From: Microcystis panniformis FACHB-1757
GTDB lineage: Bacteria > Cyanobacteriota > Cyanobacteriia > Cyanobacteriales > Microcystaceae
Assembly (NCBI RefSeq): GCF_001264245.1
Contig: NZ_CP011339.1
Location: 2,170,001 to 2,234,000 of the forward strand
Direction: 5' to 3'
Length of the DNA: 64,000 bases
This document shows, in pieces, positions 23,297 through 31,457 of the stretch. The notes below the pieces were generated by a model that was not told the origin of the DNA, did not search any database, and saw nothing but the letters and a program-made list of their open reading frames with translations. The first letter of the stretch is position 1; each line of letters opens with the position of its first letter. Both the position numbers and the translations under genes were made by a program.

Positions 23297-24403
23297 ATGT
23301 TAAACCAGTTAAGAATTCTAATTGTTGATGATAATGAAGTAGATCGGATCGCCGTGCGCCGATTCTTAAGAACATCGGAGATGGCGATAGAAATAACAGA
23401 AGCCGCTGACTATCAAGAGGCTAAAGAAAAGATGTCCAATAATCTTTTCGACTGTATGTTTATCGATTATCTTCTACCCGATGGAGATGGTTTGACTTTG
23501 GTGCGGGAAATTCGGCAGCAGGGAGTTAAAATACCCCTAATTGTTTTAACCGGTCACGGAGACGAAGGAATTGCCGTAGATATGATGAAAGCCGGTGCTT
23601 CCGATTATCTGAGTAAATTTCGTCTTTCTGCCTCGCGCTTAAATCAAGCGATGCGAAACGCCCTACGCATCTATGAAGCGGAACAAGAAGTGGCGATTGC
23701 CAAACAAGAAAAAGAGCAATTGGCTAGACAAAAAGAAGATTTTGTTTCGAGGATGACCCACGATTTGCGAACTCCCTTAGTGTCTGTCAATCACATATTA
23801 GAACTATTTCAAGAAGGTTTATACGGTGAGATTACTCCCGAAATGAGTCGAGTCATTCATGTGATTATTCGCAGTAATACAAATCTCTTGGAAATGGTTA
23901 ATAATCTTTTGGAAGTTTATTGTTATGAAAACGGCGAAAAGATACTTAATTTTACTAAATTAAAGATTATCGATATTCTCGAAGAAGTCTGTCAGCAGTT
24001 AACTCCCCTTGCCCGAGAAAAAGGACTAGAATTAAGCTTAAATGCCGAAAATGCCGGGGAAATTTTCCTAACTGGCGATCGCTTGGAACTGCGGCGCGTT
24101 TTTACCAATCTCATCGGCAATGCGATTAAATTTACCCAAAAGGGTGATGTGAAAATTCATCTCATCCCAGCTACAGAGGAAGATACTTTTGTCACCATTG
24201 TCGTCGAGGATACTGGTATAGGCATTTCAGCAGAAGAACTACCCCGGATTTTCGAGCGCCTGTACTCCAGTTCCCCAGACAGTTCCAACAATGGGTTAGG
24301 ACTTTATCTCTCCCGTCGCATTATCGATGCTCATGGGGGAACTATTGCCGTCACCTCAGAATTAGAACGGGGTAGTAGCTTTTCTGTCCGTTTACCTGTC
24401 TAG
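23297..24403 (+). CDS. Receiver-histidine kinase protein
   Basis: Starting at ATG 23297 the protein has 368 residues, with the receiver first (DD11-12, phospho-acceptor Asp57 in FIDYLLPDGDG, Lys107 in YLSK). A HisKA dimerisation domain (FVSRMTHDLRTPL, His155) and a HATPase domain (NLIGNAIKFTQKG, DTGIGISAEELPRIF, NGLGLYLSRRI) follow. All catalytic residues appear present. An upstream in-frame TTG would add a non-conserved leader. It has no membrane segment, so it is a cytosolic relay protein that receives phosphate from another kinase. The signal is unknown. The ankyrin gene follows 47 bases later. Confidence 0.88.
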   Translation: MLNQLRILIVDDNEVDRIAVRRFLRTSEMAIEITEAADYQEAKEKMSNNLFDCMFIDYLLPDGDGLTLVREIRQQGVKIPLIVLTGHGDEGIAVDMMKAGASDYLSKFRLSASRLNQAMRNALRIYEAEQEVAIAKQEKEQLARQKEDFVSRMTHDLRTPLVSVNHILELFQEGLYGEITPEMSRVIHVIIRSNTNLLEMVNNLLEVYCYENGEKILNFTKLKIIDILEEVCQQLTPLAREKGLELSLNAENAGEIFLTGDRLELRRVFTNLIGNAIKFTQKGDVKIHLIPATEEDTFVTIVVEDTGIGISAEELPRIFERLYSSSPDSSNNGLGLYLSRRIIDAHGGTIAVTSELERGSSFSVRLPV

Positions 24404-24450
24404 AAAGATCGATAATAGAAAAAATACTTTCTGCCGATCGGTCACTGTTA

Positions 24451-25824
24451 ATGGCTTCTAATTGGGATATCTTGTTAATACAAGCGGCGCGTCAGGGCAA
24501 TCTCGCGCGGGTTCAAGCTTTACTGAGTCAGGGGGCAAATGTCAACGCCACCGATGGCCACAATACGACGGCTTTAATCTATGCCGTGCAGGGGGGTCAT
24601 CAGGAAATTGTGGCAATTTTGCGAGAATTTGGGGCTGATATCAACAAAAGTAAACAACCTCAAGGTTTAACCCCTCTCATGTTAGCGGCTGCCCTCAATC
24701 ACAGTGAAATCCTCGCTCAATTAATCGCCGCCGCTGCTAATGTCAATCAGGTCAATCAAGATGGTACACCAGCACTAATGATTGCCGCTTATAAGGGTCA
24801 TACAGCGATCGCAGAACAGTTATTAACCGCCGGCGCTCGGGTCAATATGCGCGATCGGGATGGAGATACGGCTTTATCTGTAGCGATAAGCCAAAATTAC
24901 GCCGCAATTGTCGGTTTACTGCTCGATAGTGGTGTAGATGAAGAAATCCGTCAAGAAGCTTGGTTAGAGGCTCTCACCGCTAATCGTCCAGAAATCCTCC
25001 AATTGTTTATTAACCGTGGTCTGCCCCTCGATTCTCCCACTTTATCCGGGGAAACTCCCCTAATTTTGGCTGTAGAGAAGGGAAATCTCGGCAGCGTACA
25101 AACTTTACTGCAAGCGGGAGCCAATCCGAACATTAGCACGGAGGAGGGAGAAACTGCCCTGATGATCGCCGCTGCTGAGGGATATTTCGATATTGTCCGA
25201 CTTTTACTCGCTCAGGGGGCTAGTATTGACAATCAAAATCAGGCGGGAGAAACGGCCTTACATTTAGCCACGATCGAAGGACATTTAGAGATCGTTCAGG
25301 CCCTACTACAAGCTGGCGCTTTTGTCAATCACCGCAACCATTTTGGTGATACACCCTTGCTTATCGCCACGGTGCAGGGATACGAAGCGATCGTTTTAGA
25401 ATTGTTAAAACAGGGAGCCGACCCTAACCTAACTCAGCAGGGAGAAACACCGTTAACTTTAGCTCTACAGCGCCAATTTACGGAAATCTGCCGTTATCTC
25501 CTCGACTACGGGGCTAATCCCAACGCCGTTTATCCCGATGGCAAAACCGTCCTTATGAAAGCTTGTGAGGACAATAATAGTCAATTGGTGCGCTGGTTAA
25601 TCGCTATCGGTGCCGATGTCAATAAACTCGATTTTAGCGGCGCTTCCCCGTTAATGTGGGCGAGTTATCACGGTTGTCTCGACACGGTTAAAGTTTTGTT
25701 AGACGGGGGAAAAGTGAACTTAAATCAGAAAAATCAAGGGGGAATGACCGCTTTAATGTTAGCTAAATTTAATCACCATCAGGCGATCGTTTCTTTATTA
25801 CAACAAGCAGGAGCGATCGAGTAA
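24451..25824 (+). CDS. Ankyrin-repeat protein
   Basis: This 457-residue protein is almost entirely ankyrin repeats, about thirteen 33-residue units with the G-TALxxAxxxGH..IVxxLLxxGAxxN pattern (for example NQAGETALHLATIEGHLEIV near 265-284). It lacks a signal peptide, membrane helix or enzymatic domain, so it is most likely an intracellular protein-binding scaffold. The partner is unknown. Its start lies 47 bases after the receiver-kinase gene in the same direction, so cotranscription is possible. Confidence 0.92.
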   Translation: MASNWDILLIQAARQGNLARVQALLSQGANVNATDGHNTTALIYAVQGGHQEIVAILREFGADINKSKQPQGLTPLMLAAALNHSEILAQLIAAAANVNQVNQDGTPALMIAAYKGHTAIAEQLLTAGARVNMRDRDGDTALSVAISQNYAAIVGLLLDSGVDEEIRQEAWLEALTANRPEILQLFINRGLPLDSPTLSGETPLILAVEKGNLGSVQTLLQAGANPNISTEEGETALMIAAAEGYFDIVRLLLAQGASIDNQNQAGETALHLATIEGHLEIVQALLQAGAFVNHRNHFGDTPLLIATVQGYEAIVLELLKQGADPNLTQQGETPLTLALQRQFTEICRYLLDYGANPNAVYPDGKTVLMKACEDNNSQLVRWLIAIGADVNKLDFSGASPLMWASYHGCLDTVKVLLDGGKVNLNQKNQGGMTALMLAKFNHHQAIVSLLQQAGAIE

Positions 25825-25879
25825 GCTGCCCACGCATTTAAATTGCTTGTGGAGATGAGGCGATCGGCGATCGGCAGGT

Positions 25880-26076
25880 TTTAGGGTTTTAGGGTGTTAG
25901 GGTGTTAGGGTGTTAGGGTTTTAGGGTTTTAGGGTTTTAGGGTGATAGGGTGTTAGTTGAAATTCCCCCACTTCCCCACTTCCCCACTTCCCCACTTCCC
26001 CACTTCCCCACTTCCCCACTTCCCCACTTCCCCACTTCCCCACTTCCCCACGAGAAACTTTTTGCCGCAAACCCTA
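25880..26076. repeat. Compound repeat: TTTTAGGG/TGTTAGGG array joined to CCCCACTT array
   Basis: On the plus strand about nine GGGTTTTA or GGGTGTTA units (25880-25956) are followed by the junction TTAGTTGAAATT, then about ten CCCCACTT units (25964-26050). This is the inverted orientation of the repeat at 12573. The right edge carries TTTTTGCCGCAAACCCTA (26059-26076), an end like those of the TAGGG-type MITE family. It fills the space between the convergent ankyrin and PP2C genes. The plus strand is G-rich and may form quadruplexes. Confidence 0.85.
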
Positions 26077-26081
26077 GATAG

Positions 26082-26804
26082 TCAACAGCTGACCATGACC
26101 ACGGTGATATTATCAGAACCGCCGGCTTCTTTGGCCGCTGCCACTAAATTCTCGACAATTTCCTGACAATCGGCACTGGTTTGCAAATAATCGCTAATTT
26201 CCTCGTCGGACAGTTCTTCCGTCAAACCATCACTACAGAGAATTAAACTATCGCCAGATTGCAGATCGAGGGGAGATACCGTCACTGGGGGCAAATCGCG
26301 ACGACCCGAGACATTGAAATAAAACGTGCCGCCAAGGGTGGTTTTTCGCATCTTCTTCGGACAGATCGCCCATTTTTATCGCCCTAGCTATCCACGTATG
26401 ATCTTCCGTCACCTGTTCTAATTTTTGCTCACGAAAGCGATAGAGACGGGAATCACCAATATGGGTGTACCAAGAGCCATCATCTCGGACGATAGCCATG
26501 ACTAGAGTTGTCCCCATGTCCTGTCTTTCGGGATGTTTCAGTTGATCTTCAATAATCTTCTCGTTAGCGACAGTAATTGCCTCCTGCAGCAATTCCCCGG
26601 CAGCCTGGGGCGAATTCCAGTGTTCTTCTAGATGAGCTTGGATAGTTTCAGTGGCGATTTGACTAGCTTCCTGTCCCCCCGCATGACCCCCCATACCATC
26701 AGCAACGATAAAAAAGCGCCGCTCGGGTCGATATAATAACTATCCTGATTAACCGATCGCACTACACCAGGATCGGTCAGTCCTCCAAAAGAAAGATTGT
26801 TCAT
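26082..26804 (-). pseudogene. PP2C-type serine/threonine phosphatase with two frameshifts
   Basis: Three overlapping frames together make a complete PPM/PP2C phosphatase of about 240 residues. The first gives MNNLSFGGLTDPGVVRSVNQ, the second GGHAGGQEAS..MGTTLVMAIV..HIGDSRLYRF..EDHTW, and the third SGDSLILCSDGLTEELSDEE through GGSDNITVVMV. A base is missing near 26723-26728 (CCC where CCCC is needed) and an extra one is present near 26304-26307 (GGG for GG). The outer parts are therefore back in the same frame. Such phosphatases dephosphorylate PII or anti-sigma regulators. Whether this is a true pseudogene or sequence error cannot be decided here. Confidence 0.8.
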
Positions 26805-26848
26805 CGAAATTTCTGCTTTTAACACAATATTTATTATCCCGCAATCAA

Positions 26849-28585
26849 TTACATCATGCGATCCTGACGTTCAATTTTTCGCCAGAGTCTCACAAGAGCT
26901 ATCCCCGGCAGCAGGGAAATCGCCATTGGTAATAAAGTTAACCAACCAAAACCACTGACGAATAGAAGCGTCGCTGAGATAAGTAAAGCACTGACCAGTA
27001 AAGTATAGTTGGTTCCCATTTGAATCATACCCAATCGCCGCAAAAGTCGATCGGATTCGCTGGAACGTACCCGGACACGGATATCACCCCGTTCTAATTT
27101 TTCGATCGTATCATCGATGCGTCGGGGTAAACTCAGGGCGGTGCTGCTCACTTGGGCTGCTTGTCGTCCTAACTCATCGAGGATATTACTGCCATTATTT
27201 CCTGTCATATCATTTACTAATTGCAGGGCAAAAGGTTGGGCCACTTCCATAAAGTTAAATTCGGGATCGAGTCCTTTGCCTACCCCTTCTAGGGTAGAAA
27301 ATGCCCGCATGACGAAGGTAAAGGTAGCGGGAAAGCGAAAAGGCTGATCGTAGGCGATTTCATAGAGATCATCGCTGATAGAGGCTACGGATTGCTCCTC
27401 AAAGGGTTTATCCATGAAGTTATCGAGCATATACTGGATCGATCGCCGCACTGCTCCCATATCACCATTAGCAGTTAATGCTCCTAAATCCACCAGAGAA
27501 GTGACCACGCGATCGGCATCTTTTTGGGCAATTCCCAAGAGAGTCTGCATTAATTTTTCGCGCACATTGGTTTTAATTTGTCCCATCATGCCGAAATCGT
27601 AGAAAATTAAGGAGCCGTCACTATCAACGGCAATATTGCCGGGGTGAGGATCTGCGTGAAAAAAGCCGTTATTGAGTAGTTGAATTAGATAAGCTTTTGC
27701 CCCTAGTTTAGCCAACAATTTGCGATCGAGTCCAGCCGCTTCTAGGGCCTCATAATGACTGATTTTGATGCCGGGGAGGTATTCTAGGGTTAAAACCCGG
27801 GGAGCGGTGTAGCGCCAATAGACTTTCGGTACTTTCACCCAATCTTCCCCGCGAAAATTACGGCGAAAAGTGTCAGCGTTACGACCTTCGTTGAGATAAT
27901 CGGTTTCTTCCCAGAGAATTTTACAGCATTCTTCATAAATACCCGTCCAATCGCGACCTTTACCCCATTTGGGATGATTTTGGAAGTATTGGGCGATTTT
28001 TTTCAGGATGGTCAGATCGATACTAAATAATTTTTTCAATCCGGGCCGTTGGACTTTGACCACCACATCTTCCCCGCTCTTCAGTTGGGCCCGGTGAACT
28101 TGCCCTAAACTAGCGGCTGCTAGGGGAATAGGATCAAAGCTTTTAAAGAGTTGATTGAGGGGTTTACCGAGGGATACCTCGATGATTTTGCTGGCCTGTT
28201 CGTAGGTAAATGCGGGAACCTGATCCTGTAGTTTCGAGAGTTCTTCCACATATTCCAGGGGAAACAGATCGGCCCGGGTGGAGAACAGTTGACCGACTTT
28301 AATAAAAGTTGGACCCAATTCTAGCATGGTTTCCCGAATCCAAGCGGCTTGTTTTCTGCGTCTGCTGGCGAGTTTTTCCTGGCTATAGCCACCGTTATAG
28401 CTCCATTTTTTACCGTTGAGCCAGAATTGATAAAGTACAGTCAGAACGAATCGCCAAATATCTAGACGACGACGATTGATGGAATAGTTTTCTCGATTCC
28501 AACGATAGCTATTTTTGGCGACTTGGAGGGCCGGCATTGCTGGGTTTAACTCTAGGGTAACGGGGACTGGTAGAAGGGCTGACAC
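26849..28585 (-). CDS. ABC1/UbiB-family atypical kinase
   Basis: This 578-residue UbiB/ADCK-like protein has the KxGQ motif in FIKVGQLFSTRADLF (about 90-104), the Ala-rich nucleotide loop AAASLGQVHRA (about 155-165), the catalytic Lys in VVVKVQRPG (about 172-180), HADPHPGNIAV (about 309-319) and YDFGMMGQI (about 328-336). Two hydrophobic segments at the C-terminus (about 528-570) would anchor it in a membrane. In cyanobacteria this family is linked to plastoquinone or tocopherol quinone-lipid synthesis. The substrate is not known. A small conserved gene follows upstream on the same strand. Confidence 0.9.
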   Translation of the reverse strand: MSALLPVPVTLELNPAMPALQVAKNSYRWNRENYSINRRRLDIWRFVLTVLYQFWLNGKKWSYNGGYSQEKLASRRRKQAAWIRETMLELGPTFIKVGQLFSTRADLFPLEYVEELSKLQDQVPAFTYEQASKIIEVSLGKPLNQLFKSFDPIPLAAASLGQVHRAQLKSGEDVVVKVQRPGLKKLFSIDLTILKKIAQYFQNHPKWGKGRDWTGIYEECCKILWEETDYLNEGRNADTFRRNFRGEDWVKVPKVYWRYTAPRVLTLEYLPGIKISHYEALEAAGLDRKLLAKLGAKAYLIQLLNNGFFHADPHPGNIAVDSDGSLIFYDFGMMGQIKTNVREKLMQTLLGIAQKDADRVVTSLVDLGALTANGDMGAVRRSIQYMLDNFMDKPFEEQSVASISDDLYEIAYDQPFRFPATFTFVMRAFSTLEGVGKGLDPEFNFMEVAQPFALQLVNDMTGNNGSNILDELGRQAAQVSSTALSLPRRIDDTIEKLERGDIRVRVRSSESDRLLRRLGMIQMGTNYTLLVSALLISATLLFVSGFGWLTLLPMAISLLPGIALVRLWRKIERQDRMM

Positions 28586-28627
28586 GCAATTTTTGGGGCT
28601 TTAAAGCGACTAAAAGAGGGTTTTGGG

Positions 28628-28933
28628 TTAATTCTGGTAGTTTTTTAGTTCCGAGCGCAATTGGGCGATTTCGGCCCGCATTTCGTCGATGTTTTCCTGC
28701 ACATCGGCACTGGAGGAACCACTGGAGTCTGTCTCAGTATATACTCCCTTTTCCATGGCTCGATCGGCTCTCATTTGCACTTCTTCGACGAATTGCCGCA
28801 GGTTTTCCCGTTGTTCGGCATCAAATTTGCCTAATTCGCTTAAAGCGTTGGTGAACGCATCTTCTAGCTGTTCACTGACCACTTCAGCGATCGCTCGTCC
28901 GAGGAAAAAGGCGTGAATAACGGGGTTAGTCAT
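28628..28933 (-). CDS. Small conserved cyanobacterial protein, coiled-coil C-terminus
   Basis: This 101-residue acidic protein begins MTNPVIHAFFLGRAIAEVV and ends in a heptad coiled coil (NIDEMRAEIAQLRSELKNY). Similar proteins occur widely in cyanobacteria (a DUF6825-type group, by resemblance only) and have no established role. It lies 43 bases upstream of the UbiB-family gene on the same strand, suggesting cotranscription. A hydrophobic patch at the N-terminus may allow membrane association. Confidence 0.6.
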   Translation of the reverse strand: MTNPVIHAFFLGRAIAEVVSEQLEDAFTNALSELGKFDAEQRENLRQFVEEVQMRADRAMEKGVYTETDSSGSSSADVQENIDEMRAEIAQLRSELKNYQN

Positions 28934-29206
28934 AATCTTAAATGGATGTTTTCGCTTGCTGGGTTTTGTGAACGGGAAAGGCGATAATAAATTCCCTAAC
29001 TACTAGGTTAGGCGACAGAACCAGAAAAGGCAAATCGTTTTTCTGAAAACGGAGGTGAGACGGGGAGGTTAATCGACAAAATTAGGGGAAACAAAGGGCG
29101 CTAAGGGAGCAGAATCTGGTTTGATCGCGTCGAGAATTATCGCTGAAATCAACCCGATTAGCGAAATAATAGTGTCATCAACAATATCAGTCCCCGGAGA
29201 GTTAAG

Positions 29207-30430
29207 ATGCTCAGAAAACGTTTATTAATCCCCTTAATACTATCCCTAGTCACTTTTGGTTTAGTGGTGGCCTGTAATTCCGGCACTCCCACCAGTCAAA
29301 CTAACCCCAGTCCCGCAGAAAACGCCGCCACTGCTGCTATTCCCATCGGTGCAGCTTTAGCTCAAACCAGTAATCTCGCCCTATTGGGACAGGAACAGGT
29401 GATCGGTGTCAAGATGGCTGAAACATATTTTAATAAAAAGGGCGGAGTCAATGGAACACCGATTAAAGTTATTATCCAGGATGTGGCCGGGGATGAACAG
29501 GGCGCGATCAACGCCATAAATACCCTAATTACTCAAGATAAAGTGGTGGGTATTCTCGGTCCGTCCCTGTCCCAGCAAGCTTTTGCCGCTAGTCCGATCG
29601 CCGATCGAGCCAAAGTTCCCATTCTCGGCCCGTCTAACACGGCTAAAGGTATCCCCCAGATCGGTGAATATGTAGGTAGGGTGTCCGCTCCTGTGGCTGT
29701 GGTCGCTCCCAATGCGGTTAAAACTGCTTTAAAAATCGATCCCAAGATTAAAAAAGTGGCTGTCTTTTTTGCCCAAAATGATGCTTTTAGTAAATCGGAA
29801 ACGGAAACTTTTCAAGAAACCCTAAAGAGTTTAAATCTTGATATTGTCACCGTGCAGAAATTCCAAACCACCGATACAGATTTTCAAAACCAAGCCACCG
29901 CCGCTATTAATATTAAACCAGATTTAGTGGTTATTTCTGGTTTGGTTGCTGACGGGGGCAATTTGGTCAAACAGTTGCGACAATTAGGTTATCAGGGGTT
30001 AATTATTGGGGGCAATGGTTTAAATACTTCTAATATTTTCCCGGTTTGTCAAGCTCAATGTGATGGTATTCTCATCGCTCAAGCTTATAATCCGGAATTA
30101 GATAATCCTATTAATCGGGATTTTGTCGCCGCTTATACAGCAGAAAATAAAAAAGCACCGCCCCAATTTACTGCTCAAGCTTTTACGGGAATTCAAGTTT
30201 TTGTCGAGGCCTTAAAACGAGTAGATGATAAAAATAAACTCAGTACACTTTCCCTCGAACAAATTCGCCAACAATTAAATCAGGAAATTTTAGCGGGTAA
30301 GTATGTCACTGTCCTGGGAGATATTGCTTTTACTCCCGAAGGGGAAATCATTCAGGATAAATTCTCCGTGGCACAAATTAAAATGGATGCCGATGGTAAA
30401 AATGGTAAATTTACTTTTGTGAAAAATTAA
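29207..30430 (+). CDS. ABC transporter substrate-binding lipoprotein, branched-chain amino-acid type (LivJ/NatB-like)
   Basis: This 407-residue type I periplasmic binding protein has a lipoprotein signal peptide (hydrophobic SLVTFGLVVAC, with the lipobox Cys near residue 23) and a Ser/Thr/Pro-rich tether. Two lobes follow (YFNKKGGVNGTPIKVIIQD near 84-102, GILGPSLSQQAFAA near 114-127, DLVVISGLVADGGNLVKQLR near 243-262). In cyanobacteria, LivJ-like proteins such as NatB bind neutral or acidic amino acids for the Nat permeases. No permease or ATPase genes are adjacent. The ligand is uncertain. Confidence 0.85.
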   Translation: MLRKRLLIPLILSLVTFGLVVACNSGTPTSQTNPSPAENAATAAIPIGAALAQTSNLALLGQEQVIGVKMAETYFNKKGGVNGTPIKVIIQDVAGDEQGAINAINTLITQDKVVGILGPSLSQQAFAASPIADRAKVPILGPSNTAKGIPQIGEYVGRVSAPVAVVAPNAVKTALKIDPKIKKVAVFFAQNDAFSKSETETFQETLKSLNLDIVTVQKFQTTDTDFQNQATAAINIKPDLVVISGLVADGGNLVKQLRQLGYQGLIIGGNGLNTSNIFPVCQAQCDGILIAQAYNPELDNPINRDFVAAYTAENKKAPPQFTAQAFTGIQVFVEALKRVDDKNKLSTLSLEQIRQQLNQEILAGKYVTVLGDIAFTPEGEIIQDKFSVAQIKMDADGKNGKFTFVKN

Positions 30431-30458
30431 TCAGTAAAGGGTTCTTCTCATTTCCATC

Positions 30459-30705
30459 TCGTTGCCAGTCCCTCCCTTGCAACGCACTTCCAGAACGTAG
30501 GTTGGGTTGAAGCATGAAACCCAACGTCCGATCATGTTGCGCCACCGCTAACCCATCCTACAAATAATTGTGCCTCCCTACTTACCTCGTTGCAAGCATC
30601 TCCCTTGCAACGCACTTCCAGAGGTTCTAGTTCTTGTGTAACCCATCAGGGAAGGGAGGAATATCCTCCCTTTTCTCGTGCCAATGTAGAACCTTGGCAC
30701 GAGAC
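30459..30705. repeat. Hairpin-forming repeats downstream of the binding-protein gene
   Basis: Two similar blocks (about 30459-30498 and 30585-30623) share CTCCCTTGCAACGCACTTCC. The second folds as CGTTGCAAG..CTTGCAACG. Between them is GGTTGGGTTgaagcatgAAACCCAAC, a hairpin common in cyanobacterial spacers. After them, CTCGTGCCAA..TTGGCACGAG (30677-30705) is another perfect stem. They fill the 328-base gap between convergent sequences and contain no gene. Confidence 0.6.
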
Positions 30706-30758
30706 AAAAGGAATAGGATCAAGGTTATTTCTGTCCCTTTTTCTTATTTTTGCGGGAC

Positions 30759-31010
30759 TTATTTTTTCTGACTATTCTTAGCAAGTTTCCGCCGCAAGCC
30801 GGTACCGAATCCGATAACGGTTACTAAACCTAACATGGCTAGAGGTTCAGATTCGGGTACGGGTACGGGTACGGCTACGGTACTCACTATTAAATCATCA
30901 AAGGCAATATCAGAACTATCGTTAGGAGTCCCAAGTATTCCCAAAATCTCAAGAGTGCTTTGACCACTGGTTGCCGTGAATGTGAAATTACCCGAGCTAT
31001 TGATCCCAAA
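30759..31010 (-). pseudogene. 3' fragment of a PEP-CTERM protein gene
   Basis: The reverse-strand frame ends in PESEPLAMLGLVTVIGFG, a hydrophobic helix and GLRRKLAKNSQKK. That is the Pro-Glu-Pro-like/transmembrane/basic tripartite tail of PEP-CTERM exported proteins. Upstream it continues through DIAFDDLIVSTV and FGINSSGNFTFTATSGQSTL to about 31010, where it joins IS1-like sequence without a start codon. Only the last 80 or so residues survive. PEP-CTERM proteins are envelope proteins sorted by exosortase; this copy can hardly be made. Confidence 0.65.
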
Positions 31011-31197
31011 CTATTAATTTTTTGTTTTCGTTAGAGACGGTTTTATTACTAGGATTAATTACAAACTGACGACCACAATCTTTACCCTTACGTTTTGGTT
31101 TGCCATTATGTGTAGAACCATTTTTGATGGTATGGCAAGAACCCCATTTAGGACAACGAAATATTGAAGCTTGTGAATCTTTACAACTCAGGCTAGA
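31011..31197 (-). pseudogene. 5' fragment of an IS1-like transposase gene
   Basis: Translating the reverse strand gives SIFRCPKWGSCHTIKNGSTH, then KGKDCGRQFVINPSNKTVSN, ending ENKKLI. This is the zinc-ribbon N-terminus of IS1-type transposases. Two expected cysteines are replaced (CPKW for CPKC, KGKDC for KCKDC), and the frame breaks off at the fused PEP-CTERM fragment. No upstream start or downstream catalytic part is present. It is a decayed insertion. Confidence 0.6.
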
Positions 31198-31284
31198 TAA
31201 GCAAGAGAGCTACGCCACTACTATCGGATCACTACCGGCTGAGCTCACCGTCGAAGCCTGATCTCACGGCCGAAGCCTGTCTCC

Positions 31285-31301
31285 TTTTGCACGACTACTT
31301 A
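31285..31301. repeat. Isolated end of the TAAGTA-type MITE
   Basis: TTTTGCACGACTACTTA is identical to the right end of the MITE copies at 56977-57172 and 59105-59209. No left end is found nearby, so this is a remnant or a solo end. It lies about 155 bases before the replication-protein gene. Confidence 0.5.
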
Positions 31302-31422
31302 ACTTTTCGATAATCTCAGACAAGAGTGGATTAAAAGTCAAATTTCCTCCGAGAACCTCTGAGAGAGTAAAATTTCTCTTTTCGCTATTTAGTGGCTTAC
31401 CGCTAGAATAATAGGACAAAAA

Positions 31423-31436
31423 CGCTATATATAGCG
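31423..31436. promoter_or_regulatory. 14-base AT-rich palindrome before the replication gene
   Basis: CGCTATATATAGCG is a perfect palindrome 21 bases upstream of the start codon of the CyRepA1-like gene. A position this close suggests an operator or initiator-binding site, possibly for the replication protein itself. This is inference from position and symmetry only. Confidence 0.4.
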
Positions 31437-31457
31437 TCTAGCCAGTAGAGGACAAGG

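Noticed and set aside
25957..26166. 69-codon frame of HFPTSPLP repeats
   Set aside because: It simply reads the CCCCACTT array and continues antisense into the PP2C gene.
30585..30623. CGTTGCAAG..CTTGCAACG repeats as a second CRISPR
   Set aside because: Only two diverged copies exist, each folding on itself, with spacing about 126 bases.
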